Assembly (NCBI GenBank): GCA_031002005.1
Contig: CM061921.1
Span: 144,245,283 to 144,309,282, forward strand
Length of the DNA: 64,000 bases
DNA from: Vandiemenella viatica
Lineage: Eukaryota > Arthropoda > Insecta > Orthoptera > Morabidae
Reading direction: 5' to 3'
The notes under the pieces are model-generated. The model was not told where the DNA came from. It did not search any database and saw only the letters and a program-made list of their open reading frames with translations. Below are positions 21,242 through 32,193 of this stretch, piece by piece. The translations under genes and the position numbers were made by a program. Numbering within the stretch: the first letter of the stretch is position 1; every line of letters begins with the position of its first letter.

Positions 21242-22169
21242 ATGGCTTGTGCAAAGCGTTCCGGTAGGCATCTGGCTCTCGAAGAGATTCTTAATACTAT
21301 GGCATCTTTTCAAGCGCAGGTATGGAGCATCCTAGACGAGGAGCGGCAGTGCGTCGAAGAAATTCCGCAGCCAACTGTAGTAGAACCGGCAAGTCTAGAT
21401 TTGCAGGTACCAGTTGCAGAAAACGTCTGGCATCGTGTGGATCGGAGAAAGGCGTCGAAATTCCCAATTAGTCGACGGGAAAATGATATCTTGCCACTAA
21501 GTAATGCGTTTTCCGTGTTGCAGGAGGCTGAAGATTCGAATGCGAATGGCCCAGAAGCGCAGCAGGGAAGATTTATTCGCAGACCCCGAGCCTAGTCAGG
21601 AAAAAGTTTACTGGTCACTGGCAGCTCCAACGTGCGACTTCTGGAGAAACCGCTACGGGAATTAGCCACGCAGAACGGTGCAGACCCTCATACTAACGTT
21701 CAATCAGTTTCTCTTTCAGGAGCAACCGTACCACGTGTCATGGAGGCCATTCCTAAAGCGATTAGGGAATCGAACTGCCATCAGTTAAGAGTAGCTGCGC
21801 ACGTCGGAACTAATGACTCGTGTCGTATTTCTGTTCCAGATATAATTAAATCCATGGACAAGTTGGGCCGAAAGGCGTATGAAGCCGCGTGGGAAAATTC
21901 GGATTAATTGCAGTTCTCAATTTGTAGTGTCGTGCCGCGTATCGATTGTGGGGAGGCCGTGTGGTGGAAGATCTTTAATTTGAATTGTAATTTGCAGGAG
22001 CTGTGTCGCAGAAACAACTGGTGCTTTGTTGACCTTCGAACCGATGATAGCTGCCATCTGGGACGCATTTGACAGGTCGGGCGTCCACTACACACCTAGA
22101 ATGGCGACCAAGGTGGCTGCTAAAATATGTAACCGTCTTGATATTAATTATTTTTTAGGAAAACCATGA
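21242..22169 (+). pseudogene. LINE-A ORF1 with SGNH-hydrolase (esterase) domain
   Basis: ORF1 proteins of CR1-type LINEs bind element RNA and often carry an esterase of the SGNH fold whose role is unclear. I start at ATG 21242; nothing upstream in frame begins with ATG. The first part (to 21595) is acidic and low in motifs, ending in a stop. In the next frame (from about 21605) LVTGSSNVRLL holds the nucleophile block (GSSN in place of GDSx). AAHVGTNDSCR holds the Asn block (GTND), and DRSGVHYTPRMATKVA near 22075 holds the block with Asp and catalytic His. At least two frameshifts and the stop at 21593 separate the blocks. The last codons overlap the ORF2 start. Confidence 0.75.
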
Positions 22170-25040
22170 GGCCCGAGGATCCTTCAGTTCATCGAAGAGG
22201 ATGTTCCGACAACCTAGAAGCTGGTCCCGGTAGTGATGGCGCGAATAATTTTAATATTACAGCTCCAAATACTTCACCAGTTTTCCGTCAGAATGCGAAT
22301 ATGAAAAATGCGATTTTAGACTCCACAAATAACAATACGAAGCAGCTAAGGATAATGGTCCCAAATTGTCGGAGTATTAGGGGGAAAGTAGCCGATTTCC
22401 ATGCCGCAGTTGCGACTAATGATGTCGATATAATACTAGGAACCGAGAGCTGGTTGACACCAGAGGTTGAATCTAGCGAAGTATTTGGCCCTCATTTCAA
22501 TGTTTTTCGGAAGGACAGAACTGTCTCAATGGGCGGGGGTGTGTTCGTGGCCGTAAACAAAACCGTTAATTGCTCTGTCGTAACTGAAACGGAAAATTTT
22601 TGCGAGTTAATATGGGTGAAGGTAAAAATTGGCAAAAATTTAAAATTCATAATCGGATCATTTTATCGACCTCCGGATTCTGATTTGGCTAACGCGGAAT
22701 ACTTCAGACAGTAGCTTAATAATATTTGCAAAAGATTTGAAGAACATATATTGATCGTGGGTGGTGACTTTAACCTACCGTCGGTTAAGTGGGACACATA
22801 CACGTTCAGGTTGGGTGGAAGAGATAGGTTAGTAACGTTCCTAGAATCATTTGCAGAAAGATCTCTTGAACAGATGGTCGAAGAGCCAACGCGGTACGAC
22901 AAAGATTCCTCGTCCATTCTGGATCTTTTTCTTATTAGCAATCCTGATATTGTAGATACAATTTGTATAGAAGACGGTATAAGTGATCACAAGGGGGTTG
23001 TGGTAACTTTAAAATCTAGTATGAATTTGAAGCATGACAAAGACAAACTCGTATATTGCCTCGATAAGGCAAACGATGCGAGTATGGTTGATCACTTTGC
23101 GAAAATTTTTGAAACATACACTCTAAATACAAATGTTGAGGAACTTTGGTTTAATTTAAAAGAACTAATATGGCCCGGTTTTAATCAGTTTGTTTCTAAG
23201 AAGTGTATTAAGGTCAATAAGAACTTCCCTTGGTTCAATAGAGAAGTGAAACGTTTGCTCAGGAGGCAAAGGCGTTTACATGCCACGGTGAAGAAATCGG
23301 GGGAACTCATCTAATCGCGCTAAATTAGTCCAGTTGCGAGCGGACGTGCGTAAGGCAATGCGCGATGCGTTTCAAGAATTCCAAGCCAGGAATTTATCCG
23401 AAGATCTGATTACTAATCCAAAAAAGTTCTGGTCATATAACAAAGTAATAAGAGGCTCTGGTAAGGTTATGCCGTCGCTGATTAAGAAAACTGGTGAATT
23501 ATCAGAAACAAGCGTAGAGAAAGCAGAAATTTTGAATGATATATTTAAAAAAAGCTTTCACGATAGAAAACTCAGAGGAGATTCCGATATTTAACAATCG
23601 TAGCGACAAAATTATCAATGAGCTCGTTCTTAATGTCGAGGGGATAACTAAACCGCTTATGAATGTAAAAACCAATAAGGCTCCCGGAGCAGTCGGTATT
23701 CCTACAAGATTCTACGCAAGGTACGCAAAGGAAATTGAACCGTATTTGATGAAATTATATGCCGGCTCCTTGGATCAAGGAAAAATACCAGCCGAATGGA
23801 AGACCGCCTTCGTAAGTCCAGTGTTTAAAAATGGGAATGTTAATGATCCTCAGAATTATAGGCCGATCTATTTTGCAGGATTTTAGAACATATCATCTAT
23901 TCAAATGTCATGCGGTTCCTGGATGAAGGTGATCTTTTAAACCCAAATAAACATGGATTCAGAAAAGGCCGATGCTGCGAAACACAACTTGCACTTCTAA
24001 TTCACGAATTGTGCCGAATTATAGATGAGCAATCCCAGGTTGATTTAGTTCTATTAGATTTTTTAAAAAACTTTCGACACTGTTCCTCACGCTAGGTTAC
24101 TTAGGAAACTTCGTGGTTACGGCATATCAAGACAAATATGCGGCTGGGTTGCAGACTCTCTGAAGGGCAGAATACAGTGTGTAGTTCTCGACGGTGAGCG
24201 TTCATCTCTTACCGAAGTGAGGTCCGGGGTACCCCAGGGAAGCGTGATAGGTCCTCTGTTGTTTCTCATATACATTAATAATTTATACGACATAATAGGG
24301 GGGATGAAAATATTATTTGCCGATGATGATCGTGAAATCAAAACCCAGGATGACTTCGCTTTGTTACAACACGATATTATGAAAATAATTGCGTGGTGTA
24401 AAGATTGGCAATTGGAGTTAAACGCTAAAAAGTACCAAGTTATGCGTGTAAGTAAAAAGGTGACACCAGTTAACTATGAATATACAATTAATGATACTGT
24501 CCTTAGAACGGTAGATTCCGCTAAATACCTAGGGGTAACAATTCGTAATGGAATGAGCATATCGAGAATGTAACGGGGAAAGCAAATCGTATGCTCAGAT
24601 TTCTAGGTCGTAATTTAAATCAATGCACTCCGGAAGTTAAATCGATTGTATACAAGTCACTAGTACGTCCTCACTTAGAATATTGTTGTTCTGTATGGGG
24701 TCCCCATCAAAACGGTTTAGAGAAAGCCCAAAGAAGAGCCGCCCGATTCGTGACAGGTATATATAGTTGGAGGGAAAGCGTAAGTGCGATGTTGAATGAG
24801 CGAGGTTGGGAAGACCTGGAACACCGAGGGCGTTGCTCTCGACGGAAGCTAATTGAAAAATTCACGACTGACGTATTTCGAAATGACAGTCAGGAAATAT
24901 TGCTACCTGCAACATTCATATCTCGGAATGACCGCGGAAATAAGATAAGAGAAATCAGGGCCAGAACCTCTTCATTTCTGTACTCATTTTTCCCACGAGC
25001 GATTAGGGAATGGAATAGAAAGGATTTACCGGGCGAGTAA
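22166..25040 (+). pseudogene. LINE-A ORF2: APE endonuclease and reverse transcriptase
   Basis: ORF2 would nick target DNA and reverse-transcribe from the nick. The APE-type endonuclease is at 22340-23010, with GTESWLTP, GSFYRPP, VGGDFNLPSVKW and GISDHKG covering the catalytic Glu, Asp-Asn and Asp-His positions. RT blocks are NPKKFWSY, TNKAPGAVGIPTRFY, NGNVNDPQNYRPI, NKHGFRKGRCCETQLA, SGVPQGSVIGPLLFLIYIN and the catalytic FADDD near 24318. The C-terminus reads SAKYLGVTIRNG, LVRPHLEYCCSVWGP and ends REWNRKDLPGE at 25040. Damage: TAG at 22712 and frame changes near 23314, 23560, 23886, 24090 and 24573. The key catalytic residues I can see survive, so decay is fairly recent or by small indels. 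Confidence 0.88.
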
Positions 25041-25281
25041 ACTTAAAATCCGACAGGAGTAGCTTTCGCTAAAGCGCTCCGGCCATCCTGATCTGGGTTT
25101 TCCATGGTTTCCCCAGATCACTCCATGCGAATGCTGGGATGGTTCCTCACAATAGCCCATGGGCGCCTCCTGCCACATCCCGTATATACCTTTCAAACTA
25201 TCACCCTTTGGATAGGTGCAATGCACCCTGCGCCACACACATTTAGTGAATCGCGGAGTAATAATAATAATAATAATAATA
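25041..25281 (+). other. LINE-A 3' untranslated region with SINE-like module
   Basis: Positions about 25080-25165 read GGCCATCCTGATCTGGGTTT, then a TTTCCATGGTTTCCCC block and GCGAATGCTGGGATGGTTCC. SINE-A has the same series in the same order and orientation. Downstream, GTGCAATGCACCC and TTTAGTGAATCGCGGAG lead into the (AAT) tail that probably serves as the RT recognition end. The same arrangement is seen at 17845-18033 and, reversed, 50642-50850. Confidence 0.8.
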
Positions 25282-25597
25282 TTTCGATCTCACTATAATA
25301 ATAATGTCGTGAGACAGATAGTGTTATTGCCGGAGACAGCTTAGGGAAACAAATTAACAGTATTTTAATCAGTGGCTCGGCCTTGTTGGTCATCCAGGCA
25401 TGATATCTCTGGCGCAACAGTGTCAGTTGGTAGGCAGCATCATGCAGTAAACGCTTTACAGTTTGTATAATATCGGCGTATCATCTGAATGTTTCAGTTC
25501 TGTTGAAACATTTTTCTAGCTTTAATTGGAGGTAAGTAGTAACATGATTTTTATGTATTATTGTTTTAATTTTTTTGTTTTTCTTGCTTTGGCTGGC
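25282..25597. other. No recognisable feature
   Basis: Sequence between the LINE-A tail and the inverted element-E end. No frame or repeat was recognised. Confidence 0.4.
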
Positions 25598-25750
25598 ACC
25601 GACTCCAAAAATAACTAATTAATGTAAAAATATCAATAAAGTATGTAAAATTTTGTCTTATCTTCTAAGCAAGGTATAAAGTTATTTTAAAAATTTTAGT
25701 GTGCTTTTTTTGAAGGCGATTTTTATGTTTTTTAAAACAATTATTTTATT
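25598..25750. repeat. Inverted partial copy of element E right end
   Basis: GCACCGACTCCAAAAATAAC and the following 130 bp are the reverse complement of about 20795-20965, with scattered differences. LINE-A therefore lies between two inverted copies of this end. Confidence 0.75.
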
Positions 25751-27066
25751 GCTATCTGTGTAACTAATAAGCTGACTCTTTTCGCCATTTATCTTCATTC
25801 AAAGTTAACCTACCCAGGAGATATTCTACCCAGAAATACTGTAGCAGTTCACAATCCTCTCAGGCCATCTGCAAACAACCTAAATTGTAACTGTAAACCA
25901 TAAACGCTATAATTGATTACTGTAGTGAGAAACAATGGTGCTGATATACTACCTTGTGGCACTCCCTTTTTTGAAATTCAATTTCTTGGGGTATACCGTA
26001 AAAACGTTATGTTGTCATCGATATCAACGTCTCATACGACAGAGAAGACATAATTCTGGTATCATACTACATTTTTTTTATTGAAGTGGGCAATGATGAA
26101 TTGGAAAATGTGAATGAAAGCCAGCAAGGCTAAGTGCGGAACAGGTATCCATCGTCGGAAGAGCTATTATCATCCATTAATTCTCCCGGTCTAGGATTTT
26201 AATTATGTGGGGCACTAAGGATAAATATTGATAGTTTTCCTCCAATTTGTTTACATTGTTAGGTAGGATGTAATGCACTCTCCGCTGCTCTAAGAAAGTA
26301 AACCTTAAAGAAAAGTGATGTTACTTTAGAAACTACGCCTAAAACGTTTGTTTAATCGCAAGTCGTTTTCAATTGCTTTGAAACTCCAACGAAAGTCACC
26401 CCTCTCCTAACTTGGCGTTTTGTTGATCCCTGAATCATTTTAGGCTCTTGATTTGTTTTCGATGGTCCCCTCACCTCAACCTGTGTGATTTCTTTGTGTG
26501 AGGTTGTGTTACAGATCGCGCGTATGTGCCTCCGTTACCTGACCAGAGAGGTTAAATTCGACCAGAGAAGCTGTAAAGAGAACTTGACTACAGATTGGAT
26601 GTGTACTGTGGAACAAGAGGTGTCCACACTGAGCATTTGCAGAGTGGTTACAGATCACTTACCCTTTCATTCCATGTGATATTCTTCTGTACCGCTATTT
26701 GAGGAAAATAAAGAACCTCAAAACAATTATATTCTTTTATGTGCCATTCGACCCATTGAAGGAATTAGCTAATGCGTCTTACCTCTATGAAACGAAGGAT
26801 CACTCCAGATGTGAATTAGTAAACACAATTCTGCGCTATTTATAGGACTAAACGGAGTATAAACACGTCTCTTCGGTTATAATACTTCTGCTAAGTCAAG
26901 TGAGTTAAAAAACTATAGAAACTGAATGAATTTACTGAGATAATTTACGTTGAACAACCATCATCCGAAATTATGCGATCGAAACTTGTGCTTATTTATA
27001 GCACACGGAAACAGTTGACAAGTGAATCACTATCCTCGAAGAAAACATGGATATGAAACTCCATCG
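25751..27066. other. No gene; possible LINE-A 3' scrap near 26270
   Basis: GGATGTAATGCACTCTCCGC at 26266-26285 resembles the LINE-A 3' end (GTGCAATGCACCCTCCGC) but is too short to be sure. The rest shows nothing recognisable; the frame at 26485-26679 has no known domain. Confidence 0.35.
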
Positions 27067-27069
27067 TTA

Positions 27070-27474
27070 GGGGGTATCCATAAATTACGTGAGGTGTTTT
27101 TTCCGGATTTTCGCCCCCCCCCTTTTCTGGTGAGACTTCGTGAGATCAGGTCCGAGGCCCCCCTCCCCCTTCTGGCAAGATCTGGTCCGTGAGACTCCCT
27201 CCCCCTAGAAATCACCCTCGTAACTTTTTAACACCTTTTTTTTTAGGTCTCACCCTTCCAAATCCGGTTACACCCGCACTTTTCGACGAAAAACCTCCGT
27301 GAAATCGACTCTCGCGTCATTTGTAGACTTTTTTTTTTAGCCCCACAGTCCAACATAAATTTCTAAATCCTCACGTGAGATATCCGTTGACTCCCACCCC
27401 CTAGGTGATATTTGGTGAGATTTCGCCGGACCCCGCAACCACTTATTTTACCTCACGTAATTTATGTACGCCCC
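27070..27474. mobile_element. MITE with TIRs and TTA target duplication
   Basis: The TIRs GGGGGTATCCATAAATTACG (27070) and its near complement CGTAATTTATGTACGCCCC (ending 27474) are flanked by TTA on both sides. The inner sequence is C-rich on this strand (GGTGAGACTTCGTGAGATC, CCCCCTCCCCC) and has no coding capacity. Similar TIR sequences are common in insect MITEs. A one-ended fragment occurs at 11314. Confidence 0.75.
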
Positions 27475-27477
27475 TTA

Positions 27478-27896
27478 GACAGTTGCTGTGCTTTAGCGAC
27501 TGCAAGATGGGTGTCACACATAATTTTAAGTTTGAATTATTACCTTGTGTACGTGATTTCAACACAAAAAACGCCATATTGCAATTGTACGTGCCGTTTC
27601 ATAACCAATACAACACATAAAATAAGAGTTAATTTGGCGAATCACCGGTGCCTGTGTTCTTATTAAAGCTGGTAATTACGCTCTACTTTCCATGATTGAC
27701 ATTTTATACAGTGACCCGAGTAACAAAAAAAAAATAACCTCTCATTTAAAATGAAAATAATTATATTCAGGTATCAAAAGAACTAATTACACGTACTTTG
27801 AAGTTATAATGCGTCAGTCGCGGCATTTTTGGTGGCGCTTCGGCACACATTGTTTTGTGAATGAGTTATCAATTTATTAACTCGTGTTTAACAAAG
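27478..27896. other. No recognisable feature
   Basis: AT-rich sequence without repeats or convincing frames. Confidence 0.4.
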
Positions 27897-27910
27897 TATG
27901 ATAATTATAC

Positions 27911-28198
27911 GGGCTGCTGCGTAGCTCAGGTGGTAGATCGCCAGACTGTAGCCTGGACGACCGGGGTTCGATCCCCGACGAAGCTGAACGTCCGGAACGG
28001 CTTCCCAGGTCCACTCAGCCTGCAATTCAATGAGTACCGTGGAGGTAACTCCGCGGGAAGGTAAGGAACGGCCGGAACGTGGCGCTGACCCCATCACATC
28101 CATTCTGGTGCCAATGGTTGTAACGGGAATGCAGAGCTCTACCTCCGTCAATCCTACGGGAAGCGGCAGGAGCCTTAGGAACCCGTGACCTTTACCTT
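27911..28198 (+). mobile_element. SINE-D, tRNA-derived, perfect 14-bp target duplication
   Basis: The head reads GCGTAGCTCAGGTGGTAGAT (A box) and GGGGTTCGATCCCC (B box), close to a real tRNA. The GC-rich body runs to a short CTTTACCTTTA tail. TATGATAATTATAC flanks it at 27897-27910 and 28199-28212 without a mismatch. This is the only copy of its family in the window. The well-kept promoter boxes and duplication suggest a recent insertion. It is not a tRNA gene because the acceptor stem does not close around the head. Confidence 0.88.
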
Positions 28199-28212
28199 TA
28201 TGATAATTATAC

Positions 28213-28866
28213 CTGATCCGGAGCATTGGTTTAGTAGTACAATTAAATTTTCACTTAGCTCGATTGGTTGATACAAATAAAATGTCTTGGAATGGTGATC
28301 GGGTGGACAGTAAACCATAACATGTAATATGGAAATGTAAACAGAAGATCTGCTTAAATAATAAGAAATCTGGGTCCTCTAAATTCGCATAATACTCGTG
28401 TATATTGTATGTAGAATCAATCATAAACATTTTAAGTCATTACGCTAACAGTAACGGGTCATAATTCAAATATGGAAACAAACTCAAAAATCGAAAGGCT
28501 AATATTATCAACGGGAATAAGACAGTTCCTGATCCAATACAACTTTGATTTCTATGGCAAATGCTGTTGGAAAGGATTTGTGCATAACATTGCATTAATA
28601 CGTAGTTTCTCGATACTGAAAAGAGAATTATGTAACTAACCGCATGTATTACATTGAGCAGTGGAATGGGTGGTACATCGAGTCTGGTATCGCACACTAT
28701 CACATAAAAATATAATATCAATAACAAAACAAAGCATATCGGTTCTTCGTTTCGACTATTCAATCCACAGTAAATGAGTGATATGTGGGAGTTACCCTGC
28801 ATTTGAATAAAAAATAAATTTTATAGGATTCAGTTTAAAGAAAGATAACAATTGATGACAGGAATT
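28213..28866. other. No recognisable feature
   Basis: The 120-codon minus-strand frame at 28440-28802 is hydrophobic and Ile/Leu/Tyr-rich but shows no domain or splice context; probably chance. Confidence 0.4.
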
Positions 28867-28876
28867 GACGTATTTG

Positions 28877-29130
28877 ACCGAGCGTGGTGGATGAGCGGTT
28901 AACGTTCTCGCCTCGCATTCGGGAGGACGGCGGTTCGAATCCCCGTCCGGGCATCCAGATTTGGGTTTTCCATGGATTCCCCAAATCACTCCAAGCGCTT
29001 GCCGGGATGCTTCCTTCAAAAGGGCCATGGCCGAATTCCTTCCCGTTCCTTTTCCCCTGTCCCATCTCGCCTCTAATGGCCTCGACATCGAATAGGCATA
29101 ATGCCATAAGCAAAAAAAAAAAAAAAAAAG
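28877..29130 (+). mobile_element. SINE-A copy, full length, perfect target duplication
   Basis: GACGTATTTG at 28867-28876 is repeated at 29131-29140. The copy is complete: head from ACCGAGCG, A box, B box GGTTCGAATCC, body, tail and an A-run of about 18. This is among the best-preserved copies and a good reference for the family. Confidence 0.94.
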
Positions 29131-29140
29131 GACGTATTTG

Positions 29141-29737
29141 CTTATTAGAAGTAGTAAATAAATGAGTAAATTTGATAGTTATGCCTCTGTTTAAGGTTCA
29201 TGAATATGTTTATGAAAATACTATCCTATACATATTATAACTCTGTGTTGTTACTCATGGTACTCATTTCCTCCCGCCCCCCATAATCTAGTAATTAAAT
29301 GTAGTACCTTTATACGCAACTGTTAAAGATGCATGTTTTTACCTTGGTTAGTTTTTAGAGAAGCAAAATATTATCCTATGCCTTCATCTCGACTTTAATG
29401 CTCTTTTATAGCGCTTTTTAAAAAATCTAAATTATTTTACAGTTCTGTTTGTGCATTAAGCAAAAGCAAAACGGAAAGAAACGGCAGTTTGTAAAACCTT
29501 CTTTTTTTGTACTTAGCAGGTGAATGACGTCTGGTAATAAACTCATACAGATCAACTCAAGTGTCATCAAAAGTTGAATTTTGCTATCTCTGCCTTCTAC
29601 GATGATCTTAAATTAACTGAATATTTTCACAAATGCCGCGCCTTATTTGTTCTGTGTACCGAAACCAATCCCTTGCACGAGTAATCCTCAGAAAAAAACT
29701 TAGATCCTACGCTAGAATAAACTTAATGCTTCCAGTG
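29141..29737. other. No recognisable feature
   Basis: AT-rich, no frames or repeats recognised. Confidence 0.4.
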
Positions 29738-29957
29738 TACGAAGTGAGTGGTAACGCTTGGGCCTGGTATTTTGGGAACGTGTGTTAAATCACCGTCCAG
29801 CCATCCAGATTTCTATTTTCCATCGTTTCCTAAAACCACCCCAAAAGAGTGCCAGGATGGTTCCTTCTGAAGGCCTTGACTAAATTCCTTCCCGTTACTA
29901 GGCCCCCATTCTCTAATGATACCGTCGTTGACAAAACGTTAACCCGAAACAAAAAAA
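29738..29957 (+). mobile_element. SINE-A copy, old
   Basis: The head (GAGTGGTAACGCTTGGGCCT) and body (CCATCCAGATTTCTATTTTC, GTGCCAGGATGGTTCCTTCT) are recognisable but many positions have changed and the B box is degraded (GTTAAATCACC). Confidence 0.75.
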
Positions 29958-31047
29958 TTCTCCAAATTGTTACCTTTTACTGTTGTCGAATGACTTTCAA
30001 AGCGCCTAGAGCTCTACACTAAACCTAAGTCAAAACGGCATACGAAATGAGGCACTGCAAAAATTTAGCAAGCTAGAACCTGTTTCCCATCATTACTACG
30101 CTTACTGTGTATTGAGTGAACAAGAGTTCATAAAGATGACAGTATTTCATGTTAATATACCTTGAGCAAACAGTAAATGTTTAGATTGGTTTTCACTTCC
30201 TCTGCACAGAACATTGGATTATTTAAATATATCTTTATCATATGGCACACTGTATACATGTTCCCCCACTTTTCTTTAGAACTTAGTATTACCAACAAAC
30301 GTAAATTCATCTGTTCTTTAAACGAAGCTTATCAAGTAAAAGAGACTTCTCTTCCTTAAACAGTTAATCAGCACGACGTATGGTTTCATGGTCCGTTTGC
30401 TTACAGGCTTCAAAACACCGAGGTTAACTTTTCATTTTTACGTTCGCTGCAGCCAGCACGGCAGCGGTTGCCATTCCCAATAGCGACGGATGTGACAATA
30501 TTACGTAGAGACCACCTGCAAGAACTCTTAAAAATTTCAGTCACTTGCAAACGATTTATCACTAAAATGCTGTCTACACATCACTAGAAATGACTTTTTT
30601 TATTTTCAAGAAAGGTGTGTTTGTCTTAATTTTTAAATAGAAACGGGAATAGTTATTCTTAAGCACATGGTTATTACTAGCAGTCGAAAAGATCATGAAA
30701 CAGTGCTCAAGAGAATAACTCTATCCCTTTGCATTTCCGGTAGTAGTCAATAATTTAGCGGATCACATCTTTCGTTGAGGCACGTTTCGTATTTATTATC
30801 AGTCCATATAATTCTTATATTTGAACGGTATTATGCTGTAATTTGCCAAAATACATAGAACAGAAGCCAAGTATTATTCAGTATTCCTAACTCTCGGTTA
30901 AGGTTATCGCAATGGAACATAATATCTGTTTTTGTTTCAGGTGACAACCTCACACTTTCAGATCAATGCTGAATAACATGAGAAGATGTGTTATAAATCT
31001 ACAAAACACTGGGGTTGTTCGAAGTCCATGGATGGTTGTAACCGATC
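29958..31047. other. No recognisable feature
   Basis: AT-rich sequence with no convincing frame, RNA or repeat. Confidence 0.4.
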
Positions 31048-31060
31048 ATCAAGCAATGCG

Positions 31061-31302
31061 CCGAGCGTGGTGGGTGAGTGGTTAACGCTCTGGCCTCGCA
31101 TTCGGGAGTAAGCCGGTTCGAATCCCCATCCGGGCATCCAGATTTGGGTTTTCCATGGATTCCCCAAATCACTCCAGGCGCTTGCCGGGATGCTTCCTTC
31201 AAAAGGGCCATGGCCGAATTCCTTCCCGTTCTTTTTCCCCAGTCCCATCCCGCCTCTAATTACCTCGGCGTCGACGAAGCGTAAAGCCATAAGTAAAAAA
31301 AA
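31061..31302 (+). mobile_element. SINE-A copy, full length, with target duplication
   Basis: ATCAAGCAATGCG (31048-31060) and ATCATGCAATGCG (31303-31315) differ at one of 13 positions. Head, A and B boxes, body, tail and A-run are complete. Confidence 0.93.
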
Positions 31303-31414
31303 ATCATGCAATGCGTCGTAAACGTCTCCGCTCAACGAGGCTGTTGGTTTTTGTAAACATACCACTGACTTGCAAGGTACCCTGGTGGTTACTGGGGCCC
31401 ATAGCTTCACTGAA

Positions 31415-31634
31415 GCCGATCTCAGAAGCATAGGGGCTAGACTACTGGCTCCGAGTACCGAAGGTCACCGGTTCGAATCCTCCCGATGTGTTTAAGTGTT
31501 GAGTGTATCCCTTGCTGTCTATAATTGGTGGAAACAATGTACAGTAAACAGTGAAACACTTGAAGCTTCATAATAATTACACTTGAACTGGTTGTATGGC
31601 CTCCATAGCCGAATTCCATTGAAAATAAAAAAAA
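31415..31634 (+). mobile_element. SINE-B copy with perfect 9-bp target duplication
   Basis: The head holds an A-box region (GGGGCTAGACTACTGGCT) and B box (CGGTTCGAATCCTCC). The 3' part reads TGTATGGCCTCCATAGCCGA and ends in an A-run. TTCACTGAA occurs at 31406-31414 and 31635-31643. Two minus-strand relatives lie at 31950 and 57539. Confidence 0.8.
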
Positions 31635-31949
31635 TTCACTGAACCCACCTCAAGCCCAAATATGAGCATTCACACCACGTTACATGTTGCCAATCCTTCA
31701 GACGTCATGTGGAGTTACTGTGCACGCTCCCATGCTTTAGAATGAGTCTAAGGGAACTATAGAAAAATGAACTGAGCATCTGGTAATGTTTCTAGTCAGT
31801 TTTAGATAGACACCGCAGGACACATTAAACCTGGTCAGCCACAGTGTTATGTGATAAATTACACTATACACCTCGTAAGGATATACAGATATTTATGACT
31901 TCTTATTTTCTTGATGTATAGTCGAACTGTCTGGTTTCCCTCGGGTATT

Positions 31950-32180
31950 TTTTTTTATGGCATTCGGCCGTGTAGCCATTCAGCCAGCAACTGATTTTTC
32001 TTTTATTCGTCAAGTGTGTATATAGATTAATCTCGTGTTATTATTGATGATAACCAGTGACAGGACAACACAGGACAGACACAACACTTAATTAAAACCA
32101 CCCATGCCCTTGGCCGGACTCGAACCGGCGACCTCTGCGACGCGAAGCCAGCTCGCTAGCCCCGTGCTACCGAGGCCGGC
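31950..32180 (-). mobile_element. SINE-B copy
   Basis: The plus strand shows the complement of a B box (GACTCGAACCGGCGACC) and of the A-box region (GCTAGCCCCGTGCTACCGAG). It starts with a T-run (the A tail). TCCCTCGGGTATT (31937-31949) and TCCCTGTGGTATT (32181-32193) are the likely duplication, 11 of 13 identical. Confidence 0.83.
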
Positions 32181-32193
32181 TCCCTGTGGTATT

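Larger units (their letters stand above)
21000..25281 (+). mobile_element. LINE-A: CR1-type non-LTR retrotransposon, near full length, inactive
   Basis: It has a 5' region (about 21000-21241), an ORF1 with an SGNH-esterase-like domain, an overlapping ORF2 with APE endonuclease and reverse transcriptase, a 240-bp 3' untranslated region and an (AAT) tail at 25259-25281. ORF1 stop and ORF2 start overlap as ATGA at 22166-22169. The ORF1 esterase points to the CR1 group. At least one stop and five frameshifts break ORF2. Two truncated relatives occur at 17216-18033 and 50642-51144. Confidence 0.85.

Noticed and set aside
27911..27985. Possible tRNA gene
   Set aside because: The A and B boxes are good, but the acceptor stem does not pair and the sequence continues into a SINE body with target duplications.
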